Origin: Bacteroidales bacterium
GTDB lineage: Bacteria; Bacteroidota; Bacteroidia; Bacteroidales; UBA932
Assembly: GCA_017428325.1 (NCBI GenBank)
Contig: JAFRRA010000003.1
Span: 1 to 61,940 of the forward strand
Direction of reading: 5' to 3'
DNA length: 61,940 bases
This document shows positions 8,609 to 16,752 of the stretch, piece by piece. The translations under genes and the position numbers were made by a program. The notes under the pieces are model-generated. The model did not search any database and was not told where the DNA came from. It was given only the letters and a program-made list of their open reading frames with translations. Each line of letters opens with the position of its first letter. The stretch's first letter is position 1.

Positions 8609-9436
8609 ATGAAAAATTTGGAACTGGTTACAGATTATAATAATGGTATGTTTTTCCTTATGGCCGGTCCTTGCGTTATCGAGGGCGAGGAAATAACCTG
8701 GTCAATAGCCAGAAGGCTTAAGGAAATCACTTCAAAGTATCAGATTCCTTTCATTTTCAAAGCATCATACAAAAAGGCAAACCGCTCCAAGATCACTTCC
8801 TTCACTGGTATCGGGGACAGGGAAGGCCTGGCTCTTTTACAGTCTATAAGGAAGGAAATGGGAGTTGCCATTGTCACCGATGTCCACAGTGTTGAGGAAG
8901 CGTCTATGGCGGCATCTTATGATATTGACATATTGCAGATTCCTGCATTCCTCTGCCGTCAGACAGAACTTCTGCAGGCTGCCGCGGCAACTGGCAAGTG
9001 GGTGAATATCAAGAAGGGACAGTTCCTGTCGCCAGAGGCTATGATTTTTGCAGTGCAGAAAGTCAAGGACAGTGGAAACCCTAATGTGATGCTTACGGAA
9101 AGAGGCAGCCAGTTCGGCTATGGGGATCTTGTGGTGGATTTCCGCAGCATACCAAAGATGCAGAAATTCGGATGTCCGGTAGTCCTGGACGTCACCCACT
9201 CTCTCCAGAAACCGAACCAGACGTCTGGAGTTACCGGAGGCGAGCCTGAGCTCATTCCACACATAGCGCGTGCCGGTATTGCAGCCGGTGCCGACGGACT
9301 TTTTATGGAGACGCATCCGGATCCTGCCAATGCCAAGAGCGATGGAGCCAACATGTTGAACCTGGCCCTTATGGACAGCCTCCTGGCACAGCTTGTTGAG
9401 CTAAGGAAGACTATGAACGCTATTAACAGTAAATAA
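8609..9436 (+). CDS. kdsA: 3-deoxy-8-phosphooctulonate (Kdo-8-P) synthase
   Basis: KdsA condenses phosphoenolpyruvate with arabinose 5-phosphate to give Kdo-8-phosphate, a committed step in Kdo synthesis for lipopolysaccharide. The 275-residue TIM barrel shows FFLMAGPCVIEGE, IFKASYKKANRSK, VTDVHS, IPAFLCRQTELL, NIKKGQF and the end segment GADGLFMETHPDP. The Cys in AGPC (residue 22) is the ligand typical of metal-dependent KdsA; the metal-free class has Asn there. Downstream is the NagB-like/PIG-L gene after 12 bases, so the two are likely co-transcribed. The phosphatase kdsC lies separately at 29.5 kb. Confidence 0.97.
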   Translation: MKNLELVTDYNNGMFFLMAGPCVIEGEEITWSIARRLKEITSKYQIPFIFKASYKKANRSKITSFTGIGDREGLALLQSIRKEMGVAIVTDVHSVEEASMAASYDIDILQIPAFLCRQTELLQAAAATGKWVNIKKGQFLSPEAMIFAVQKVKDSGNPNVMLTERGSQFGYGDLVVDFRSIPKMQKFGCPVVLDVTHSLQKPNQTSGVTGGEPELIPHIARAGIAAGADGLFMETHPDPANAKSDGANMLNLALMDSLLAQLVELRKTMNAINSK

Positions 9437-9448
9437 CTGATTTAAAAT

Positions 9449-11344
9449 ATGTTTTTGACATCTGATTTTTCAAAAAGGTACGAGAAGCTGCCTGTAAAGA
9501 TTTTCAATCAGCAGAAGGAGGCCTCAAAAGTTATCGTCAGGGATGTGATGGTACAGGCCAAGAAGAAGGCGGCAGAGGGAAAGAACCTGGTTCTGGCATT
9601 GGCCGCATCGTCTGCCTGCCTGCAGGTCTATGACGACTTTATCTCTGCGGTAAAGGAGAAGAAAATGAGCTTCAAGAATATTGAAGTATTCGGAATGGAC
9701 GACTATTATCCTTTGGACCGCAATGAATTGCAGAGCCACTACAGATTCTTGAAGGAATGTCTTCTGGACGATGTGGATATTCCTGCAAAGAACATCCATT
9801 TCATAGACAGTGCCAAGAGGGACAATATGGAGGAATACTGCCAGAACTACGAAAAGGAAATAGAGAAGTCTGGCGGAATAGATATCGTCATTACCGGCAA
9901 TATGGCAATGAACGAGCCTGGTTCCCCTTACAACTCCCGCACAAGGAAGATAAACCTTAACTTCACCACCAGGGTATCTGCCGCCAGTGAATTCTTCGGC
10001 GTGGATGATGTTCCTTACTACGCAATCACGATGGGTATTGCCACTATCCTGGAAGCCAAGAAGATATACTATCTTGCCTGGGGAGAGGGCAGCGCTCCGA
10101 AAATCAAGAAGATAGTTGAAGGAGAGGTTACCAAGATGGTCCCTGCCTCCTATCTCCAGGAGCACGGAAACGCCCACATCATAGTTGACAGGGCAGCAGC
10201 CGTAAACCTTACAAGAATAGAGACACCTTGGCTCACCGACAAGGTTACCTGGACGCCATATCTTATCCGCAAGTCAGTATTCTGGCTCTGCCTTAAGCTA
10301 AACAAGCCAATCCTCAAGCTCACGGACCGTGACTATAACGACAACGGAATGGCGGATCTTGTTACAGAGAAAGGTCCTGCAAGCCAGATAAATATAAAGG
10401 TTTTCAACGACCTTCAGCACACTATCAGCGGTTGGCCGGGAGGAAAGCCGAACACAGACGACTCCACTCGTCCTGAAAGGGCTCTGCCATTCCCTAAGAG
10501 GGTTGTGGTATTCTCCCCTCACCCGGATGACGATGTCATTTCAATGGGTGGTACCCTTGCACGTCTTGCCGAGCACGGACACGATATTCACGTGGCTTAC
10601 CAGACCAGCGGAAATATTGCTGTATTCGACCACGATGTTATCAGATATCTGGACTTCATCAGGGAGAGTGCGGACATATTCGACATAGATCCAAAGTATG
10701 CCGACGATCTGTTCAAGAAGATAGAAAAGGAATTGGCAAAGAAGCATCCTGGCCAGGCAGACCCTCTGATTGTCCGCAGGATAAAGACATATATCCGCCG
10801 TGGCGAGGCCCGCAGCGCCTGCCGTTATCTGGGCATCCCGGATGACCACGTGAACTTCCTCTCCCTTCCGTTCTACGAGACCGGTGGTGTAAAGAAGAAA
10901 CCTCTCGGAAAGAAAGATATAGATATAGTCAAGAAGCTACTCCAGAGAATCAAGCCTCACCAGATATTTGCAGCCGGAGACCTTTCGGATCCGCATGGCA
11001 CCCATAGGGTTTGCTTCGAGGCTGTTATCAAGGCCTGCGAGGAACTCAAGGACGAGCCTTGGTTCAAGGACTGCCGCATCTGGATGTACAGGGGTGCATG
11101 GCAGGAGTGGGATGTCGCCGAGGCTGAAATGGCAGTTCCGCTGAGTCCGGAGGAAGTAAAGATAAAGAGAAGCGCTATATTCCGTCACCAGTCACAGAAG
11201 GACTATCCTCTCTTTCCTGGTTCTGACTCAAGGGAATTCTGGCTCAGGGCCGAGGAGAGAAACCACAATACCGCCGTATTGTTCGACAAACTCGGAATGG
11301 CTGAGTACCAGGCGATAGAACTCTTTGTCAAATACAAGTGGTGA
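9449..11344 (+). CDS. NagB-like / PIG-L (LmbE) deacetylase fusion protein
   Basis: A 631-residue two-domain protein known in Bacteroidetes as a putative glucosamine-6-phosphate deaminase-like protein. Residues about 1-260 resemble NagB: FGMDDYYPL at the ring-opening Asp position and NEPGSPYNSRTRKINL at the substrate loop. The catalytic GxGxDGH of true NagB is replaced by IVITGNMAM, so the Asp and His are lost and deaminase activity is doubtful. Residues about 345-560 are a PIG-L deacetylase with the metal motif SPHPDDDVISMGG and a later DPHGTHR, both looking active. It may de-N-acetylate an amino sugar, using the NagB domain for binding. It lies between kdsA (12-base gap) and a CBM9-like gene (1-base overlap). 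Confidence 0.88.
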   Translation: MFLTSDFSKRYEKLPVKIFNQQKEASKVIVRDVMVQAKKKAAEGKNLVLALAASSACLQVYDDFISAVKEKKMSFKNIEVFGMDDYYPLDRNELQSHYRFLKECLLDDVDIPAKNIHFIDSAKRDNMEEYCQNYEKEIEKSGGIDIVITGNMAMNEPGSPYNSRTRKINLNFTTRVSAASEFFGVDDVPYYAITMGIATILEAKKIYYLAWGEGSAPKIKKIVEGEVTKMVPASYLQEHGNAHIIVDRAAAVNLTRIETPWLTDKVTWTPYLIRKSVFWLCLKLNKPILKLTDRDYNDNGMADLVTEKGPASQINIKVFNDLQHTISGWPGGKPNTDDSTRPERALPFPKRVVVFSPHPDDDVISMGGTLARLAEHGHDIHVAYQTSGNIAVFDHDVIRYLDFIRESADIFDIDPKYADDLFKKIEKELAKKHPGQADPLIVRRIKTYIRRGEARSACRYLGIPDDHVNFLSLPFYETGGVKKKPLGKKDIDIVKKLLQRIKPHQIFAAGDLSDPHGTHRVCFEAVIKACEELKDEPWFKDCRIWMYRGAWQEWDVAEAEMAVPLSPEEVKIKRSAIFRHQSQKDYPLFPGSDSREFWLRAEERNHNTAVLFDKLGMAEYQAIELFVKYKW

Positions 11345-12132
11345 TGAAATCAAGATTTATGAAAATGATGTTTCCTGCTTTGCTCGGCCTATTGCTGAGC
11401 GGGGCAGGAAATTTCTTATACGGACAGACAAGACCAAAACCAAAGATGGAAATGATCAAACTTGCCAAGATTGCCCATGTCAGCTTTAAGTGCCAGAATC
11501 CTTGTTGGAAGGAGGTTGAGGAAAAGTTCTCCTCCATTGTCTCCAATGATGTTGATGTTGTCAACTGGCCGGACAGGAACGGAGACTATTCCCCTAAGGC
11601 TTCATTCAAGATAATGTATTCGGATACATATCTTTACATAAGATATCAAGTGGAAGAGACCGAACTCAGGGCCACCTTCCCCACTGACGAGGGGGCACGT
11701 CCTTGGACAGATGACTGCATGGAGCTTTTTATCCTTCCGGACGAGGAAACCGGCGTTTACTACAACATCGAGATGAACTGCATCGGACGTGGCATTGTCG
11801 GCTATGGACCGTCAAAGCAGGGCAGAGAGCATTTCGGGAAGGAGCGTATGGACAGGATACTGCGTTACAGTTCTTTGGGTGGCGAGGCCTTCGGCACCAG
11901 GGTTGCCAACGACTCTGAGCCATTCAAATGGTATATGATAATTGCTGTTCCCCTTGATCTGATTCTTCAGGGAAAGGATGTTTCCACTCTCAGTGGAAGG
12001 ACTGCCCGCGGAAATGTCTTCAAATGCGGAGACGATATGCAGAACCGCCATTACCTTACCTGGAATCCTGTAGGAACAGAAAGGCCGGATTATCACCGTC
12101 CTGAATTCTTCGGGTATTTTGAATTCGAATAA
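11344..12132 (+). CDS. Exported CBM9-like (carbohydrate-binding family 9-like) protein
   Basis: A 262-residue secreted protein. It has an N-terminal signal peptide (FMKMMFPALLGLLLSG then AGNFLYGQ, probable cleavage after GQ). The mature part has the beta-sandwich pattern of CBM9-like domains: YSDTYLYIRYQVEE, ARPWTDDCMELFILPD, YYNIEMNCIGRG, and the end LTWNPVGTERPDYHRPEFFG. The ligand is probably a sugar, but this is inferred from the family. I use ATG 11344, which shares its A with the TGA stop of the preceding gene; GTG codons at 11338 and 11341 are alternatives, as is ATG 11359. It converges on tamL with two bases between stop codons. Confidence 0.8.
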   Translation: MKSRFMKMMFPALLGLLLSGAGNFLYGQTRPKPKMEMIKLAKIAHVSFKCQNPCWKEVEEKFSSIVSNDVDVVNWPDRNGDYSPKASFKIMYSDTYLYIRYQVEETELRATFPTDEGARPWTDDCMELFILPDEETGVYYNIEMNCIGRGIVGYGPSKQGREHFGKERMDRILRYSSLGGEAFGTRVANDSEPFKWYMIIAVPLDLILQGKDVSTLSGRTARGNVFKCGDDMQNRHYLTWNPVGTERPDYHRPEFFGYFEFE

Positions 12133-12134
12133 CG

Positions 12135-14465
12135 CTAGAAAGGATAGCCGATACCGAAACTTAGCTCAAAGTTATCCTTCTTGAACCATTCGCCCGGTCC
12201 CGTCCATTGAGATGTGGCCGGGTTATATGTTTTGAATCCAAGGTCCAGACGGATGATGGCGAAGTCCAGGTCAAGTCTAAGTCCAAGTCCCACATCCATA
12301 GCAAGATGCTTGTAGAAATCCTTTGTGCGGAACACTCCCTTTGGATCAACCTCCTCTCCCGTTTCCTTGTTCTTGCGGTCGAATGTCCAGATATTCCCCA
12401 AATCGGAAAAAACTGCGCCGTTCAGCATGGAGATGATCGGGAAGCGGTATTCCATATTGGCTTCCAGTTTAATGTCTCCCGTCTGGTTCGGAATACGGAA
12501 AGCACTGTCTCTAGGAGCGTAGCCAGGGCCAAGGGTCCTTGGCTGCCATCCTCTCATGTCGTAGGCTCCACCTCCCCAGAACATCTTTTCCAGAGGCAGC
12601 ATATTTGAGTTGCCATATGCCTTGCCTACTCCTCCCAATGTCCTGAATGCCAGCATATGGTTAGGGTTTCCCCCGAACTTTAATGTATATACGCCGCTGA
12701 GTTCCATCCTGAAATACTGTGAATACGGAGATTTCCATATCAGCCTTTCACCCCTGTCGTTTTTCTTCAGGGAAGAGTTGAGAAGACTTATTGCATTACC
12801 GGAAAGGTCAAGGCCGTATCTTACATACCAGAAGTTCTTTACCGGTTTAATTGAAGGGTCGGATATGTAATAGACGCTGGCCCCTACTCCAATGTCAAAG
12901 TGGTTGCTGAAGCTGTTTTTCAGATATGGGTCGCTGATCTTCCTGTAGAATGTGGAGTCAATGTCAAATATCCTTACAATGTTAGCCTGGATGGGAGCGA
13001 CTTTCCAGAAGAGCTTGCGCTTAATGTTCCAGTTGTAGTTGAAACTGCTGGAAAGAATGTTACGCGTGTATTCCGGACGGGTCTGGTAACTGTTGGAGAC
13101 GCTGATTTCCGTATGAGGTATTGTCCTGCCGCGGAACCATTTGCCAGGTGCAAACAGGAAGCGCGGGATGTCCAGAGTGGTGTTTATACCGATTTCCGTC
13201 GAGTGTACATCGCTGTGGAGCTTGAACTGGAAATCTCCCATCAGTCCGACAGTAAGCACCTCCGCTCCCCTGAACACGTTCTTGTGGAAATAGGATATCG
13301 CCGGGGATATACCCAAGAGTCCGTTCGCGTTTGTGCTTCCCTGAAGGTCTACTTTGAAACCCTGGACGTTGGAAGCCTGCAGAACGATGGAAGTCTGCAC
13401 CTTGGACGAGTCTTCCTCCTGTTGCTGGATATTAACGCTGGAGAAAAGGTTAAGACTGGAGAATCTGGAATATGTGGCTTCAACGATATCCTCGTCGTAC
13501 TGCTCGCCCGGTTTGATCAGATTTAGGCGGTTGAGCACTTTTTTCCTGACCAGATTTCCGGTCTGGGAGAAGCTTATTACCTTGATATTACCGTAAGGGA
13601 TAGTATCTATCTGGTTCCTCCATGCGATAAGAAGCGAGTCTCTCCTTGCCGTGGCGGCTGAATCCATTTCTGTCCTGGCAGTCCGCACCTGGGTGAAATT
13701 CCTTCTGGTGGAAACCAGCACATCGGAGAAAGAGAACACCTTGTGCGGCCTGGCATCCTTCGGGCTTCCGCTTCTCAGATAATCCCTTATCTCTATATCC
13801 AGATGGCTCTTGCCGTTATGTGCCAAGGTGTCTCCGGTGAAAAACAAAAAGCCTTTGTCGAACCCGTAATATCCTCTGTTTCTGAATATCTCGGCGAGTC
13901 TTTCAGACTCCTGCTCGAGAATGTCCTCGGATAGCCAGTCTCCCTGTTTTACCAGACTTCCGTCCCTGTGCTCTGACATTATATCATACATTTCCACATC
14001 AGGAATCGTGTATGTAATAGTGTCAATTATATACCGTTTTCCGGGAGTTACAGTATATGTGACCTTTGTCTTTTTGTTCTCAGTCTTTACGGAAGAAGTG
14101 ATCTTGGAATCATAAAAGCCCTTGAACTTCATGTGGTTGAGCATATTCTTCACAGAACTCTCGACCAGGTCCTCGTTGAAGATCAGAGGAGCTTTCCCCA
14201 TTTTCTCGGCGATTTTGTCCCAACCCTTTCCAGTGCCCTTGCCTGTATTGTAGAGTGCAACACCGAACTGGTAACCGAAAATTCCTTTCTTAGGTGTCTG
14301 CTTGATGTATTTGGCCAGGTCGCTTAGCTCGTCCGGTTTACTAGTAGTAAATACTATCTCATTGGCTGTGAGCAGACTCTGGCCTTCAGGAATGACTTTG
14401 GTCATACTGCAGGCGTGCAGAACGAGACAGAGCGTGCAGACAGATATAAGGGCTTTTACTTTCAT
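12135..14465 (-). CDS. tamL: Lipidated TamA-like outer membrane protein (TamL, BamA/TamA family)
   Basis: An Omp85-family barrel of about 776 residues. A lipoprotein signal ends LVLHAC, with the lipidated Cys at residue 19, the feature that separates Bacteroidetes TamL from ordinary TamA. POTRA-like repeats fill about residues 25-350 (RYIIDTITYTIPDVEMYD; NLVRKKVLNRLNLIKPGEQY). The C-terminal half is a beta barrel with GGAYDMRGWQPRTLGPG (the conserved RGW loop) and ends in Phe (FGIGYPF), as outer membrane proteins do. It should work with TamB in outer membrane assembly or lipid traffic; no tamB lies beside it. I chose ATG 14465 because the in-frame TTG at 14477 falls inside the likely -7 box. 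Confidence 0.88.
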   Translation of the reverse strand: MKVKALISVCTLCLVLHACSMTKVIPEGQSLLTANEIVFTTSKPDELSDLAKYIKQTPKKGIFGYQFGVALYNTGKGTGKGWDKIAEKMGKAPLIFNEDLVESSVKNMLNHMKFKGFYDSKITSSVKTENKKTKVTYTVTPGKRYIIDTITYTIPDVEMYDIMSEHRDGSLVKQGDWLSEDILEQESERLAEIFRNRGYYGFDKGFLFFTGDTLAHNGKSHLDIEIRDYLRSGSPKDARPHKVFSFSDVLVSTRRNFTQVRTARTEMDSAATARRDSLLIAWRNQIDTIPYGNIKVISFSQTGNLVRKKVLNRLNLIKPGEQYDEDIVEATYSRFSSLNLFSSVNIQQQEEDSSKVQTSIVLQASNVQGFKVDLQGSTNANGLLGISPAISYFHKNVFRGAEVLTVGLMGDFQFKLHSDVHSTEIGINTTLDIPRFLFAPGKWFRGRTIPHTEISVSNSYQTRPEYTRNILSSSFNYNWNIKRKLFWKVAPIQANIVRIFDIDSTFYRKISDPYLKNSFSNHFDIGVGASVYYISDPSIKPVKNFWYVRYGLDLSGNAISLLNSSLKKNDRGERLIWKSPYSQYFRMELSGVYTLKFGGNPNHMLAFRTLGGVGKAYGNSNMLPLEKMFWGGGAYDMRGWQPRTLGPGYAPRDSAFRIPNQTGDIKLEANMEYRFPIISMLNGAVFSDLGNIWTFDRKNKETGEEVDPKGVFRTKDFYKHLAMDVGLGLRLDLDFAIIRLDLGFKTYNPATSQWTGPGEWFKKDNFELSFGIGYPF

Positions 14466-14474
14466 AATCAATTT

Positions 14475-14482
14475 CAAAAATA
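14475..14482 (-). promoter_or_regulatory. Possible -7 element of tamL
   Basis: TATTTTTG on the minus strand, ending 9 bases before ATG 14465. It fits TAnnTTTG but the region is AT-rich, so chance is possible. Confidence 0.35.
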
Positions 14483-14514
14483 CTCAAAAACTGACAAATA
14501 AAGCCAATAATGAA

Positions 14515-14522
14515 TATATTTG
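14515..14522 (+). promoter_or_regulatory. -7 promoter element of the SpeA-family decarboxylase
   Basis: TATATTTG followed by C, an exact TAnnTTTG match. The predicted leader is about 65 bases and contains the hairpin at 14535-14553. Confidence 0.6.
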
Positions 14523-14534
14523 CACTGTAAAGCG

Positions 14535-14553
14535 AATCCGACTCACTCGGATT
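14535..14553 (+). promoter_or_regulatory. Hairpin in the 5' leader of the SpeA-family gene
   Basis: AATCCGA (14535-14541) pairs perfectly with TCGGATT (14547-14553) around a 5-base loop. No U-run follows, so it is not a terminator. It could stabilise the mRNA or take part in translational control; the function is unknown. Confidence 0.4.
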
Positions 14554-14592
14554 GCTTAAAAACAGACAAACTAACTTACTTGGATTTGCATT

Positions 14593-15993
14593 ATGAAGAA
14601 CAAGTACATCAATTTGGTCGAACAGACTTTTGACTGGCCGCAAGCCGAATTTAGGGTAGAAGACGGCAACCTTTTCTTCCACGATATTCCTATGATGGAC
14701 GTGATAGACCAGTATGGGACCCCTCTTAAAATCACTTATCTCCCTAAGATATCGAGCCAGATCCAGAGAGCAAAGAGAATGTTCAATGTGGCAATGGCCA
14801 AGGTAGATTACAAAGGCTCCTATCATTATTGCTACTGCACCAAGAGTTCCCATTTTGCATTTGTCCTTCAGGAGGCACTGAAGAACGACATCCATCTAGA
14901 GACATCATCTGCATTCGATTTCAATCTTGTGGATGCCCTTTATGATGAGGGAATTATAGACAAGAACATTGTGATAGTCTGCAACGGCTACAAGAGAGAC
15001 ACCTATATAGAGAACATTGCAGCCAAGTGCAACGACGGATGGAAGAACATCATTCCGATCCTGGACAACATGAGCGAATTCGATGATCTTGACAAGACTG
15101 TCAACGCTCCTACCAGCATAGGAATCCGCATAGCTTCCGAGGAGGAACCGAAGTTCGAGTTCTATACTTCCAGACTGGGTATAAGATATTCGGATATTGT
15201 TCCGTTCTACAAGACAAAGATTGCCAAGAGCAGCAAGTTTTCGCTGAAAATGCTGCATTTCTTTATCAATACCGGAATAAAGGACAACGCTTACTATTGG
15301 AACGAACTGTCCAAGTGCGTTAACGTTTACTGCGACCTGAAGGCTGTTTGCCCTGATTTGGATTCCCTGAATATCGGTGGAGGATTCCCTATCAAATCAT
15401 CTCTTGTGGATGATTATGATTACGAATACATGACTGAGGAAGTAATTTCCCAGATCAAGACCATTTGTAACCAGAGAGGTGTCGCCGAGCCTCAGATATT
15501 CTCAGAGTTTGGTAGCTTTACGGTTGGTGAAAGCGGAGCCACAATTTTCCAGGTACTTGACGTAAAGCAGCAGAACGACCGCGAGAGATGGTATATGATA
15601 GACAGTTCGTTCATGACTACGCTTCCTGATATCTGGGGTATCAAGAAGAGATTCATTATGCTTCCTATCAACAAGTGGGAAAATCAGTACCAGAGGGTAT
15701 TCCTCGGCGGACTTACTTGTGATTCAGAAGATTACTACAATGCGGAGGCTCATTCTAACGCCATCTTCCTCCCGATTACCGAGGGAAGAAAGGAGGAGGA
15801 GCCACTCTACATCGGTTTCTTCCACACCGGAGCTTACCAGGAATCGATTGCCGGTTACGGAGGAATCCAGCACTGTCTGATCCCAGCTCCCAAGCACGTC
15901 ATCATAGACAAGGACGCAACCGGAGACTATACCACAAAACTCTTCAGCAAGGAACAGAGTTACAAGAGCATGCTCAAGATACTCGGATACTAG
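14593..15993 (+). CDS. SpeA-family PLP-dependent decarboxylase (arginine decarboxylase-like)
   Basis: A fold-III PLP enzyme of 466 residues. The PLP Lys is expected in YCYCTKSSHF, and the glycine loop is LNIGGGFPIKSS. The C-terminal part matches biosynthetic arginine decarboxylase SpeA: SSFMTTLPDIWGI (SpeA has a QSxPDxW-type segment), LGGLTCDSEDYY (catalytic Cys-Asp) and GFFHTGAYQE. It is much shorter than classical SpeA (about 630 residues), lacking the helical insert and extra C-terminal region. The product would be agmatine for polyamine synthesis; a diaminopimelate or carboxynorspermidine substrate is less likely but not excluded. The SpoU methyltransferase starts two bases after its stop codon. 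Confidence 0.8.
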   Translation: MKNKYINLVEQTFDWPQAEFRVEDGNLFFHDIPMMDVIDQYGTPLKITYLPKISSQIQRAKRMFNVAMAKVDYKGSYHYCYCTKSSHFAFVLQEALKNDIHLETSSAFDFNLVDALYDEGIIDKNIVIVCNGYKRDTYIENIAAKCNDGWKNIIPILDNMSEFDDLDKTVNAPTSIGIRIASEEEPKFEFYTSRLGIRYSDIVPFYKTKIAKSSKFSLKMLHFFINTGIKDNAYYWNELSKCVNVYCDLKAVCPDLDSLNIGGGFPIKSSLVDDYDYEYMTEEVISQIKTICNQRGVAEPQIFSEFGSFTVGESGATIFQVLDVKQQNDRERWYMIDSSFMTTLPDIWGIKKRFIMLPINKWENQYQRVFLGGLTCDSEDYYNAEAHSNAIFLPITEGRKEEEPLYIGFFHTGAYQESIAGYGGIQHCLIPAPKHVIIDKDATGDYTTKLFSKEQSYKSMLKILGY

Positions 15994-15994
15994 T

Positions 15995-16750
15995 ATGGAT
16001 AGCCGTCTTACATCCGCTAAAATCAAGGAGATACGCTCTCTTCAGCAAAAGAAGTTCAGAGCGGAGTCCTCTTTATTTGTAGTAGAGGGCGAAAAGATGG
16101 TGGAAGAGGCACTTTCTTCCGGCTTCGAGGTGGAGAGCGTATGGAAAAGGGAAGAAATCGGAGAGGGAAACATGGCACGTATTTCCTCTCTTTCCTCACC
16201 TTCCCCTATCCTTGCTGTTCTGAAGCAGAAGAACCTTTCTTTCAGCGATATAAGTATTGAAAAGGGAGGCCTTTATCTCGTCCTTGACGGGGTGAAGGAT
16301 CCTGGAAACCTGGGCACAATGATCCGTCTTGCAGACTGGTTCGGTGTTTGCGCGGTTTTCTGTTCAGAGGATTGCGTTGAACTGTACAACCCAAAGACAG
16401 TGCAGGCCACAATGGGTGCAATCTTCAGAGTTAATGTATGTTACACTCCTCTGGATAAGGTTATCCGTATTGCGGAGGAAAAGGGAATTTCTGTTTTCGG
16501 AACATTCCTGGACGGAGAGGCTGTAGGAGATACTTTTTATAAATGTATTGGAGCTGGAGGCCTTGTAGTCCTGGGAAGCGAATCATTCGGCATTTCCAAA
16601 GAGGTTTCAGGTCTTATTCCCAAAGACAGGCACATACTGATTCCGTCTTACGATAAAAAGGGAAAAGTTCTGAAAGCCGGTCAGGGATCAGAGTCTTTGA
16701 ATGTGGCAACGGCCTGTGCCGCAATCCTTTCGCTTATAAGGGCCAGATAG
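15995..16750 (+). CDS. TrmH/SpoU family RNA 2'-O-methyltransferase
   Basis: A SPOUT-class methyltransferase of 251 residues. The N-terminal about 90 residues are the substrate-binding domain (QQKKFRAESSLFVVEGEKMV). The SAM-binding knot shows the three family motifs: DPGNLGTMIRLADWFG, LVVLGSESFGISKEV and SLNVATACAAIL. The target ribose (23S rRNA or tRNA) cannot be told. The start ATG 15995 comes one base after the TAG of the decarboxylase. It converges on an ABC-F gene with two bases between the stop codons. Confidence 0.93.
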   Translation: MDSRLTSAKIKEIRSLQQKKFRAESSLFVVEGEKMVEEALSSGFEVESVWKREEIGEGNMARISSLSSPSPILAVLKQKNLSFSDISIEKGGLYLVLDGVKDPGNLGTMIRLADWFGVCAVFCSEDCVELYNPKTVQATMGAIFRVNVCYTPLDKVIRIAEEKGISVFGTFLDGEAVGDTFYKCIGAGGLVVLGSESFGISKEVSGLIPKDRHILIPSYDKKGKVLKAGQGSESLNVATACAAILSLIRAR

Positions 16751-16752
16751 TC

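Noticed and set aside
12900-13526. 208-codon plus-strand open frame opposite tamL
   Set aside because: Shadow frame within the Omp85 gene; no promoter or family match.
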